Source: Comamonas sp. lk (GTDB lineage Bacteria > Pseudomonadota > Gammaproteobacteria > Burkholderiales > Burkholderiaceae_C). Taken from it: a stretch of DNA of 7,410 nucleotides. Within the stretch, counting starts at the first letter, position 1. Each line of letters opens with the position of its first letter. The notes beneath the pieces are model-generated. The model made no database searches and was not told the DNA's origin. It saw nothing but the letters and a program-made list of their open reading frames with translations. The position numbers and the translations under genes are program-made. This document shows, in pieces, positions 1 to 7,408 of this stretch. The DNA is taken from assembly GCA_945901215.1 (NCBI GenBank), contig CAMDKE010000134.1:1-7410 (forward strand), in the 5' to 3' direction.

Positions 1-1002
1 TGGACCAACCCCTGGTTTTGGGGCCTGCTGCGCTTTGTCACCGGCCTGTGCATTGTGGGCTTGTACATGGTGATCGAGAGCTGGCTCAATGTGGTGGCCG
101 ACCGCGAGAGCCGGGGCAAGGTGTTTGCGGCCTATATGGCGGTAAGTGGCGTGTCGATGGCGCTGGGCCAGTGGTTGATTTTGGTCGGTGACCGCTTTGG
201 TTTTGTGCCTTTTGCGCTGGTGTCGGTGTTGTTTTCGTTTGCGCTCATTCCCACCACCATGACCACCATCCGCGAGCCGCGCCAGACCAAGGCGCCGTCC
301 ATGAACCTGCTGTCCTTGTTTGTCATTTCGCCCATTGGCGCCATTGCGTCCATGGGGTCGGGGCTGATCAGCGGCACGTTTTACAGCCTGGGCAATGTGT
401 TTGGTGCGGGCGTGGGCTTTAGCGACAACCGCACTGCGGCGTTCATGGCCGTCACTATTTTGAGCGGCGCTGCCTTTCAGTGGCCGGTGGGGCATGTGTC
501 CGACCGCTACGACCGGCGTTGGATTTTGTTTTGGATTTGCGTCATTTCTGCGCTGCTGGCGGCGGTGGGCTTTTACCTTGCGCGTGAGTATGAAAACTTT
601 CTGATTTTGCTGGGCGTGCTGTATGGCGCTATGTCTTTTTCCATCTACGGCCTGAGCGTGGCCCACACCAACGATTTGATCGAGCCCTCCAAAGTGCTGG
701 AGACCACTGGCGGCTTGCTGCTGCTTTACGGCATAGGCGCCACCATTGGCCCCACGCTGGCCGGCGGCCTGATGGACTATATTGGAGCCGAGGGTTTGAT
801 GTTGTACTTTGCTTTGGTTCTGGCGGCTCTGGCGGGCTTGGTGTGGTACTACACCGCCCAGCAGCTGCGAACGACGAGCGTACCGGCGCACCGCTCCGAT
901 TACGTGATGATGGACGCCAGCTCGCAAGCGGTGTTGCAAATGGACCCGCGTAACGCGGGAGCATCCGAGGCCGAGGCCACTGAGCGCCCGGTGAGCCCGT
1001 GA
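1..1002 (+). CDS. MFS transporter, YcaD-like, 5'-truncated by window edge
   Basis: The frame is open from base 1 to a TGA at 1000-1002, so this is the C-terminal 333 residues of a longer protein whose start lies outside the window. The GTG at 55 falls inside the conserved core and is not a real start. The product is an inner-membrane secondary transporter of the major facilitator superfamily with unknown substrate. The segment IESWLN followed by RGKVFAAYM and a GQ pair (about nt 73-165) is the signature I associate with the YcaD branch. Hydrophobic stretches alternate with short loops across the protein. A typical MFS loop motif, GHVSDRYDRR (about nt 493-522), links two helices in the C-terminal half. 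The last ~45 residues form a polar, probably cytoplasmic tail. Roughly 60-70 N-terminal residues are missing, judging from the family's usual ~390-400. The HD-domain gene follows 61 bp downstream on the same strand. The MFS assignment is secure; the subfamily comes from motif memory. Confidence 0.9.
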   Translation, partial: WTNPWFWGLLRFVTGLCIVGLYMVIESWLNVVADRESRGKVFAAYMAVSGVSMALGQWLILVGDRFGFVPFALVSVLFSFALIPTTMTTIREPRQTKAPSMNLLSLFVISPIGAIASMGSGLISGTFYSLGNVFGAGVGFSDNRTAAFMAVTILSGAAFQWPVGHVSDRYDRRWILFWICVISALLAAVGFYLAREYENFLILLGVLYGAMSFSIYGLSVAHTNDLIEPSKVLETTGGLLLLYGIGATIGPTLAGGLMDYIGAEGLMLYFALVLAALAGLVWYYTAQQLRTTSVPAHRSDYVMMDASSQAVLQMDPRNAGASEAEATERPVSP

Positions 1003-1063
1003 ATGGCGCCGAGCCGCCCCAGCGGTGAGTCACCTAAGCCATTTTTTTGAACCATAGAGCACT

Positions 1064-1639
1064 ATGAACCATGTTGCATTCACCCAAATGAAAGACGGCA
1101 CGGCCGAGGAATACCAGTTTTTGCAGGTGCTGGAGCACAACTACATCCGCAGCCTGCCAGACCGCTTGCTGACCGCGCTCGAAGGCCTGGGCGAGTCCTT
1201 GGCGGGCTACCAGATCAGCCGCCTGGAGCATTCGCTTCAAACCGCCACCCGCGCCGAGGCAGACGGTGCCGACATCGACATGGTGGTGGCCGCGCTGGTG
1301 CACGACATTGGAGACGCGCTAGCGCCCGAGAACCACTCGCAAATGGCCGCCGCCATCCTGCGCCCCTATGTACGCGCCGAGGTGACCTGGGTGATTGAAA
1401 TGCACGGCCTGTTTCAACTGAAGTACTTCGCCCACCACATCGGCGGTCAGCCAGACGGCTACCTGGCCCATGCCGACCACCCGTGGTTTGCCAGTTGCGC
1501 CCGCTTTTGCGAGCTGTACGACCAAGCGGCTTTTGACCCCGCCTACCCGACCAAACCACTGTCCTACTTTGCGCCCATGCTGCGCGAGGTGTTTGGGCGC
1601 AAGGCCTTTGATCCGGGTGTGGTCCAAAAGAGGGTTTGA
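1064..1639 (+). CDS. HD-domain metalloprotein (HDIGD family, PhnZ-like fold predicted)
   Basis: A 191-residue soluble protein with a clear HD-domain metal site. Candidate ligands are H56 (in SRLEHSLQTA), H80-D81 (in VHDIGD), H91 (in ENHSQ), H114 (in EMHG) and D153 (in ELYDQ), followed by FDPAY at 157-161. The spacings H56 to H80 (24) and H91 to H114 (23) resemble the diiron HD oxygenase PhnZ. From memory of PhnZ, its substrate-contacting Tyr and Glu before the first His would align with L46 and Y49 here, so the substrate is probably different. The close family (HDIGD...NH...AAAIL...HG.FQ) is widespread and usually annotated only as 'HD domain protein' or 'phosphohydrolase'. The true reaction, hydrolysis or oxygenation, is not known to me. 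The ATG at 1064 has only a weak AGAG 5-8 bases upstream; M9 (1088) is a less likely alternative. Its position just after a transporter gene may mean shared transcription and a related substrate. Confidence 0.87.
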   Translation: MNHVAFTQMKDGTAEEYQFLQVLEHNYIRSLPDRLLTALEGLGESLAGYQISRLEHSLQTATRAEADGADIDMVVAALVHDIGDALAPENHSQMAAAILRPYVRAEVTWVIEMHGLFQLKYFAHHIGGQPDGYLAHADHPWFASCARFCELYDQAAFDPAYPTKPLSYFAPMLREVFGRKAFDPGVVQKRV

Positions 1640-1694
1640 GCGCGGCGCTGGCTGTGCTTGTGTGACGCCAAGTCTGACACTGTCCCCATCCCAT

Positions 1695-2111
1695 ATGCAC
1701 GAACTTCGCCCCCAAGCTGGGCTACCCAAGCCGGCGCTGTACTGTCTGCTGGCCCTGCTGTGGGCGTCGCTTAGCGCCGTGGCAGACCCTTTGCCACCCG
1801 CAGCCAGGGCCGAGGTGGTGGCCATGCTTGGGCGCCTGGAATCGTCTGGCTGCCAGTTCAAGCGAAATAGCAGCTGGCATAGCGGCCCCGAGGCGCGTGC
1901 GCACTTGCTGCGCAAACTGGACTATGTGGAAAAAAACGCCTCCGCAAAAACGGCTGAGGAGTTCATTGCCCTGGCCGCCAGCAAAAGCAGCATTACCGGT
2001 CAGGCCTACCTGGTCCAGTGCGCCAAGCAAACACCGCTTGCCAGCGCTGTGTGGCTACAGCAGCAGTTGCAGGAAATGCGCATCGCCGACCAGACAAAGC
2101 TGCCCAAGTAA
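1695..2111 (+). CDS. Small secreted DUF5329-type protein
   Basis: A 138-residue protein with a Sec signal peptide. It has a short basic N-region ending near K12, a hydrophobic core at about 14-28 (ALYCLLALLWASLSA), and a likely signal peptidase I site after A28-V29-A30, which would leave a ~108-residue periplasmic product. The mature part carries the pattern I associate with DUF5329: an LESSGCQFKRN segment, then S.WH....A..HL..KLDYV, KTAEEFI, and S.ITG.AYLVQC. Two cysteines (in SSGCQF and VQCAK) could form a disulfide after export. No catalytic motif is visible and no function is known to me. The open frame extends upstream to about 1470, but that part overlaps the HD gene and has no secretory character. 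The ATG at 1695, which directly precedes the signal peptide, is therefore chosen even though no Shine-Dalgarno is seen. It lies 55 bp after the HD gene and converges with the acyl-CoA ligase. Confidence 0.8.
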   Translation: MHELRPQAGLPKPALYCLLALLWASLSAVADPLPPAARAEVVAMLGRLESSGCQFKRNSSWHSGPEARAHLLRKLDYVEKNASAKTAEEFIALAASKSSITGQAYLVQCAKQTPLASAVWLQQQLQEMRIADQTKLPK

Positions 2112-2153
2112 GTTGCAGCGCCAGGCGCGGCGCGCTGCTGGGGCGAGGCAACT

Positions 2154-2154
<1 letters not shown>
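2110..2154. terminator. Nested inverted repeats between convergent genes, possible bidirectional terminator
   Basis: The gap between the stop codons of the DUF5329 gene and the acyl-CoA ligase holds two inverted repeats. The outer one is AAGTTGC (2110-2116) against GCAACTT (2148-2154). The inner one is GCAGCGC (2115-2121) against GCGCTGC (2132-2138). They share bases, so they would be alternative rather than simultaneous folds. Neither is followed by a T tract on either strand, so classical Rho-independent termination is not supported. The role is inferred from position only. Confidence 0.35.
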
Positions 2155-3776
<1,622 letters not shown>

Positions 3777-3781
3777 GGGGG

Positions 3782-3787
3782 TTCCTC
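3782..3787 (-). promoter_or_regulatory. Ribosome binding site of the acyl-CoA ligase
   Basis: On the minus strand the bases read GAGGAA, with a five-base spacer to the ATG at 3776. This is the clearest Shine-Dalgarno in the window. It fixes the ligase start against the nearby internal Met codons 7 and 8. Confidence 0.75.
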
Positions 3788-3797
3788 AAAAAAGTTA

Positions 3798-3812
3798 CGC
3801 CAAGTCGTGGCG
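3798..3812. promoter_or_regulatory. Short inverted repeat in the ligase leader
   Basis: CGCCA (3798-3802) and TGGCG (3808-3812) flank five bases and end about 22 bases before the ligase ATG, just upstream of its ribosome binding site. It could be an operator half-site pair or a small leader hairpin. Five-base arms in GC-rich DNA can arise by chance, so the call is weak. Confidence 0.2.
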
Positions 3813-3835
3813 CACGGATTATGGGCAACCCGGGG

Positions 3836-3866
3836 AGCGCGGCGCCCCCACCTGGGGTGCCGCGCT
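3836..3866 (-). terminator. Stable hairpin just after the monooxygenase stop
   Basis: Two 13-base arms (3836-3848 and 3854-3866) pair at 12 of 13 positions around a five-base loop (CACCT on the plus strand). The stem core is AGCGCGGC against GCCGCGCT. It starts two bases after the TGA of the flavin monooxygenase. In the minus-strand transcript the single mismatch is A-C; on the plus strand it would be a G-U wobble. No T tract follows, so it may be a weak or Rho-assisted terminator, or a 3' end stabiliser that sets different mRNA levels for the two genes. Confidence 0.5.
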
Positions 3867-3868
3867 GG

Positions 3869-4891
3869 TCACGCCGGTGACAAACTGCGTTCGGCAGCCA
3901 CCGCTTGCGCGGCAATGTCCAGGGCGCGCAGGCGAAGGGTGGGGTCAAACACGTCGCACACCAGCAGCAGCTCATCTGCGCCGGTGGCGTCGGCCAACGC
4001 GTGCAACTGTGTTTCCACCGTGTCCGGGCCACCCACCACCGCAGCGCCTAAAAAGTCAGCAATGGCTGCGCGCTCCTGGGGGCTGCAGCGGGCCAAAAAG
4101 TGGGCCTGCGGGGCCTGCAAGCGCCGCCGGTCGCCACGCAAAATGCCCAGCACCCGCTGGTAGACGCTGCTGGCCAAAAAGTCAGCTTCTTCGTCGGTGG
4201 GTGCGGCAATCAGCGGCACGCCAATGGCGACATAGGGCTTGGCCAAATGCGCCGACGGTTGGAACAACTGGCGGTACAAGTCCACCGCCTGCATCAGCAG
4301 GCGTGGCGCAAAGTGCGAGGCAAAGGCGTAGGGCAGGCCGCGCTGCGCTGCTAACTGTGCCGAAAACAGGCTAGACCCCAGCAGCCAGATCGGCACCTGC
4401 GTGCCCGCCCCAGGCATGGCAACGATGCGCTGGCTCTCTGGTGCGGGTGCGAGCAGGCGTTGCAGCTCAGCCACGTCGCGGGGAAAGTCATCCTCGCTCT
4501 CGGTGCGGTCGCGGCGCAGGGCGCGCATGGTGGCTTGGTCAGTGCCCGGCGCGCGGCCCAGGCCCAGGTCGATGCGGTTGGGGTACAGCTCAGCCAGCGT
4601 GCCAAAGGCCTCGGCTACCACCAGCGGCGCGTGGTTGGGCAGCATGATGCCCCCCGAGCCCACCCGAATGCGCTGCGTGCCTCCGGCCAAATAGCCCACC
4701 AGAACGGCCGTGGCCGAGCTGGCAATGCCTTGCATATTGTGGTGTTCGGCCACCCAGTAGCGCTTAAACCCCAGTGCCTCGGCGTGCCGCGCGGTAGCCA
4801 GGGCGGTGGCCAGGGCCTGGCCCACGCTGGCGCCTTCGCGCACAGCCACCAGGTCGAGCATGGACAGGGAGAAAGTAGTTTGGGGCGGCAT
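3869..4891 (-). CDS. Luciferase-like (LLM class) flavin-dependent monooxygenase, YhbW/MsnO8-like
   Basis: A 340-residue member of the bacterial luciferase superfamily, a TIM-barrel enzyme expected to use reduced FMN and oxygen supplied by a separate reductase. Family signatures, in order: FSLSMLDLVAVREG (7-20), RYWVAEHHNM (44-53), GGIMLPNHAPLVVAEAFGTL (80-99), DLGLGRAPGTD (108-118), VPIWLLGSS (166-174), LPYAFASHF (186-194) and VGGPDTV (286-292). These match the E. coli YhbW type, whose physiological substrate is not established to my knowledge. The frame could begin at a GTG at 4942, but the extra 17 residues are unlike the family and neither start has a good Shine-Dalgarno. The ATG at 4891, which gives the usual MPPQTTFSLSMLDL opening, is preferred. 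It is the first gene of a minus-strand pair with the acyl-CoA ligase. Its upstream region carries several repeats suggestive of regulation. Confidence 0.9.
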   Translation of the reverse strand: MPPQTTFSLSMLDLVAVREGASVGQALATALATARHAEALGFKRYWVAEHHNMQGIASSATAVLVGYLAGGTQRIRVGSGGIMLPNHAPLVVAEAFGTLAELYPNRIDLGLGRAPGTDQATMRALRRDRTESEDDFPRDVAELQRLLAPAPESQRIVAMPGAGTQVPIWLLGSSLFSAQLAAQRGLPYAFASHFAPRLLMQAVDLYRQLFQPSAHLAKPYVAIGVPLIAAPTDEEADFLASSVYQRVLGILRGDRRRLQAPQAHFLARCSPQERAAIADFLGAAVVGGPDTVETQLHALADATGADELLLVCDVFDPTLRLRALDIAAQAVAAERSLSPA

Positions 4892-4920
4892 GGTGAAGTT
4901 ACGGATAGTGGCAAGAAAGT

Positions 4921-4934
4921 CCGCAGACCTGCGG
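4921..4934. promoter_or_regulatory. Perfect inverted repeat upstream of the monooxygenase
   Basis: CCGCAG and CTGCGG flank two bases, about 30-43 bases before the chosen ATG at 4891. The placement fits an operator near the transcription start or a hairpin in the leader. No regulator gene is adjacent, so the binding protein is unknown. Confidence 0.35.
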
Positions 4935-4972
4935 TGTGCCACATTATGCGCAGCTCGGGCGCTGACCCCACT

Positions 4973-5012
4973 GGGGAAATGACTGGGCGAATGACTTGGG
5001 GCAAATGACTCG
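4973..5012 (-). repeat. Three direct repeats with AGTCATT core, candidate operators
   Basis: On the minus strand three 14-base units read CGAGTCATTTGCCC (5012-4999), CAAGTCATTCGCCC (4998-4985) and CCAGTCATTTCCCC (4986-4973). The seven bases AGTCATT are identical in all three, and the shared pattern is C-N-AGTCATT-Y-S-CCC. The cores are spaced 14 and 12 bases apart, 82-121 bases upstream of the monooxygenase ATG. Tandem sites at near-helical spacing in a promoter region suggest cooperative binding by a regulator. The alternative is a simple local duplication without function. Confidence 0.45.
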
Positions 5013-5086
5013 CCATGCGCCGTTTGAATGTCGCGCGCGCTGTCTTAACCGGCTTTGCGCCCCGCAGTGCCGCCTAAAGAAAACGA

Positions 5087-5128
5087 AACTCGCCGAAATT
5101 TAGCAGCATCGACAACTCGCAATTTAGC
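5087..5128. repeat. Imperfect direct repeat at the 3' end of the binding-protein gene
   Basis: AACTCGC followed by AATTTAGC occurs twice: at 5087-5104 with three extra bases (CGA) between the halves, and at 5114-5128 with none. The second copy covers the stop codon of the substrate-binding protein gene. It looks like a local duplication; no function is evident. Confidence 0.4.
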
Positions 5129-6290
5129 TGCGCAAGCGGCCACGCGCGCCCAGCGAAACAATGTCGACAAAGTTGGACGCTTGTCTGCTTTTGCTTTGCA
5201 TGGCGAGATGAAAGCCTCCTAAATCCAGATTCTCCATGGCTAGCAAAGCGTTAAGAAAGCGTTCGCGGGTGACCACTTTTCCGCAGCGCCGCAGTGCTTC
5301 AACCACCATGCTCGCCACCAACCAGCCTTCCAGGCTGGTGTGGTCAGGCGGGCTAGAGCCAATGTGCGCAGAGTAGCGCGCCACCACCGCGCGGCGCAAG
5401 TCTGTGGGCAGGGGCACTACCTGGGTGGCCACTACTCCCTCCCCTAGGTCACCCAGCAGCTGGGCAAGGGCTGCGGCGCTGCCCAGGCTGGTGGCATAAA
5501 AAGTCCCTTTAAAGCCTGCTTGACGTGCCTCTCGGATAGTCTGCGCGGCAGCGGAGTGCGCGGTCAGCAGAAGTATGGCTTCTGGTTTCTGGGAGATCAG
5601 TTGCGCGACCGCCGTCTTGACGTCTTTTAGCGCCAATTCGACCTGGACTTTTGAGTTGCGATCCAGCCATGCTTCGCCCACTGAACTGATTTGGGAGGAT
5701 ACCAATGCGGGTTGCAAGGCCGCCAGCAAGCCTTTGCCGTCAGCGTCGTTTTGAACCAATACGCTGACCCGGCGCACCCCAACGGTGCTAACCTGGCGCA
5801 GCAAAGCTTTGATTTCTGCGCCGTGTGAGGCGCGAAAGTTCACCACGTTGGGAAAGTTCGGTCCACGCAAGGCGTCGGCGCCGCTCAGCGGCGCAATAAA
5901 GGGCACGCCTGCTGCGCTTGGAAGTGCCAGCGCGCGCATGGACATCTCGCTTCCTACATATCCGACCAAGGCAAAAACTTTGTCGGATAGAAGCAAGTCT
6001 TGTGTATTGAGCGCCGCCGTCTCCACTTCGTATTGGTCGTCATAGGTAATGAGCTCAATGCGGCGTCCGTTTACGCCGCCGTTGGCGTTGGTGGCGTCAA
6101 AAAACAGCTTCAGGCCCCGCGCATATTCGATTCCAAAGTGCTGGCCTGCACCGGATATGGGCGCCGACTGCCCAAACACGATCGCGCCCTGCGCCAGGGC
6201 AGCCACCGGCCACGGCATCCAGGGCAGCGCCACCATGCGGGCCAGCCAGTGGCGACGCTGAATCAATCCTTGCATGGGTTTTTTTTCCAT
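5124..6290 (-). CDS. Branched-chain amino acid-type ABC transporter substrate-binding protein (orphan)
   Basis: A 388-residue periplasmic binding protein of the LivK/Peripla_BP_6 type. The N-terminus has an RR pair (12-13), a hydrophobic stretch at about 18-32 and a likely cleavage site after A31-L32-A33. The QRRHWLA segment resembles a Tat signal but would also serve as a Sec signal. Family marks in the mature part are GQSAPISGAG (40-49), GGVNGRRIEL (71-80), TYDDQYEVETAALNTQDLL (82-100), VFALVGYVGS (105-114) and the KPEAILLL segment (235-242). The ligand is unknown: amino acids, amides and aromatic acids are all used in this family. No permease or ATPase gene lies beside it, so it either feeds a transporter encoded elsewhere or serves sensing. 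Two starts are possible: the ATG at 6290, and M6 at 6275, which gives a more usual 28-residue signal peptide. Neither has a strong Shine-Dalgarno. Sampled GC is near 55%, against near 67% in the monooxygenase gene. Confidence 0.9.
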   Translation of the reverse strand: MEKKPMQGLIQRRHWLARMVALPWMPWPVAALAQGAIVFGQSAPISGAGQHFGIEYARGLKLFFDATNANGGVNGRRIELITYDDQYEVETAALNTQDLLLSDKVFALVGYVGSEMSMRALALPSAAGVPFIAPLSGADALRGPNFPNVVNFRASHGAEIKALLRQVSTVGVRRVSVLVQNDADGKGLLAALQPALVSSQISSVGEAWLDRNSKVQVELALKDVKTAVAQLISQKPEAILLLTAHSAAAQTIREARQAGFKGTFYATSLGSAAALAQLLGDLGEGVVATQVVPLPTDLRRAVVARYSAHIGSSPPDHTSLEGWLVASMVVEALRRCGKVVTRERFLNALLAMENLDLGGFHLAMQSKSRQASNFVDIVSLGARGRLRS

Positions 6291-6345
6291 AGGTTCAATT
6301 GATTTAAAGTTAATTAATAGTAGTGTTTTTTTGAATTTTTAAGTT
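6291..6345 (-). promoter_or_regulatory. AT-rich promoter/leader region of the binding-protein gene
   Basis: The ~55 bases before the binding-protein ATG are strongly AT-rich in an otherwise GC-rich window, with TTAATTAAT and a run of seven T on the plus strand. On the minus strand TACTAT or TATTAA could act as a -10 element, but no convincing -35 hexamer at the right distance can be named. The rest of the divergent spacer (6346-6538), which must hold the queC promoter, has near-average composition and no recognisable site or riboswitch. Confidence 0.4.
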
Positions 6346-6538
6346 ACATCCAAACCACGGCTTTTTCTCGCACTTAACGAAGTGTGATGGCTTAGTCCAG
6401 CGCTGTTGCAGTTGTGCAGATCAACGCCCTTCGTGCATTTCCCCGGTGCGCCAGCTCTCCACGTAACTCGAGACCCTGTCGCAGCGGCTGCCCTAACGTT
6501 CACACAGACCCGCCCGGTGCAGCCTCTAAGATCGCTCC

Positions 6539-7255
6539 ATGCACACTACCGCCCTTGTTTTGTTTTCCGGAGGCCAAGACTCCACCACTTGCCTGGCCTA
6601 TGCGCTCTCAAAATACGAGCGTGTGGAAACCGTGGCTTTTGACTACCGCCAGCGCCACCACATCGAACTCGACGCCCGCTTGAACGTGTTGCGCGAGCTG
6701 CGCGTACGCTTTCCGGCATGGACCGCAAAGCTGGGCGACGACCACTTGCTCGACCTGGCGGTGCTGGGCGAGGTGAGTGACACATCCCTGACCCGCGACA
6801 CCGCCATTGCCATGGAAGCCAGCGGCCTGCCCAACAGCTTTGTGCCCGGGCGCAACCTGCTGTTTTTGACCCTGGCCGCCGCGCTGGCCTACCGCCGGGG
6901 CCTGCAGGTCATCGTCACCGGGGTGTGCGAGACCGACTTTTCCGGCTACCCCGACTGCCGCGACGACACCATGAAAGCCATGCAACTGGCCTTGTCCCTG
7001 GGCATGGACCGGCGCTTTTTGATCGAAACCCCGCTGATGTGGATCGACAAAGCCGCCACCTGGGCTATGGCCTACGAACTGGGCGCGCAGGCCGACGCGC
7101 AGGGTGGCGGTCAGGCCCTGGTCGACCTTATCGTGGAACATACACACACCTGCTACCTGGGGGAACGCAGCCAGCGGCACGCCTGGGGTTATGGCTGTGG
7201 TAGCTGCCCGGCTTGCGACTTGCGGGCCAAGGGCTTTGCGGCGTTTCGCGGGTAA
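6539..7255 (+). CDS. queC: 7-cyano-7-deazaguanine (preQ0) synthase
   Basis: A 238-residue cytoplasmic enzyme that converts 7-carboxy-7-deazaguanine and ammonia to preQ0 with ATP, the step before QueF in making queuosine for tRNA wobble position 34. The PP-loop ATPase motif SGGQDS sits at residues 10-15, AFDYRQRH at 33-40, FVPGRN at 101-106 and GYPDCRDD at 136-143. The zinc site near the C-terminus uses C205, C220, C223 and C226 (the last three in CGSCPAC). Length and all motifs fit an intact QueC. The ATG at 6539 gives the usual short N-terminus right before the PP-loop; no strong Shine-Dalgarno precedes it. No queD, queE or queF neighbour is visible, so the pathway genes must be elsewhere or just beyond the right edge. 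It is divergent from the binding-protein gene. Confidence 0.97.
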   Translation: MHTTALVLFSGGQDSTTCLAYALSKYERVETVAFDYRQRHHIELDARLNVLRELRVRFPAWTAKLGDDHLLDLAVLGEVSDTSLTRDTAIAMEASGLPNSFVPGRNLLFLTLAAALAYRRGLQVIVTGVCETDFSGYPDCRDDTMKAMQLALSLGMDRRFLIETPLMWIDKAATWAMAYELGAQADAQGGGQALVDLIVEHTHTCYLGERSQRHAWGYGCGSCPACDLRAKGFAAFRG

Positions 7256-7346
7256 ATGCCGATGCTCGGGCGGGTGGTTTACCCACTCTCTCCCCCAACC
7301 CCTTGTATCTTTCGTATTCGGAGTTTTGGTAAGCAAGTTTGGAAAG

Positions 7347-7355
7347 TTATCCACA
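7347..7355 (+). promoter_or_regulatory. Consensus DnaA box
   Basis: TTATCCACA is an exact match to the high-affinity E. coli DnaA box (TTWTNCACA). It lies in non-coding DNA 92 bases after the queC stop. A second, inverted, near-consensus box follows at 7400-7408. Confidence 0.55.
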
Positions 7356-7399
7356 GCCCGCAACCCCTTTGGGAATGAAACCCGTGAGAGAGCATTTGG

Positions 7400-7408
7400 C
7401 GTGGATAA
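7400..7408 (-). promoter_or_regulatory. Near-consensus DnaA box, inverted
   Basis: On the minus strand the bases read TTATCCACG, one mismatch (last base) from the consensus. It faces the perfect box at 7347-7355, with 44 bases between them. The window ends two bases later, so further boxes or a gene start may lie just outside. Confidence 0.4.

Noticed and set aside
1676..1684. GACA-C-TGTC odd palindrome before the DUF5329 gene.
   Set aside because: The arms are four bases only, which is expected by chance, and no related site is seen nearby.
1470..1694. Upstream extension of the DUF5329 frame.
   Set aside because: It overlaps the 3' part of the HD gene, and its Pro/Arg/Thr-rich translation has no secretory character, while a good signal peptide begins at the ATG at 1695.
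4892..4942. GTG-initiated N-terminal extension of the flavin monooxygenase.
   Set aside because: The extra 17 residues do not resemble the family, no ribosome binding site precedes the GTG, and the region holds a probable regulatory inverted repeat.
6346..6538. Possible preQ1 riboswitch before queC.
   Set aside because: No recognisable preQ1 aptamer pattern (short C-rich loop hairpin with A-rich tail) could be found by eye in the leader.
7272..7284. GGGT/ACCC hairpin after queC as a terminator.
   Set aside because: The stem is only four base pairs and no T tract follows it.
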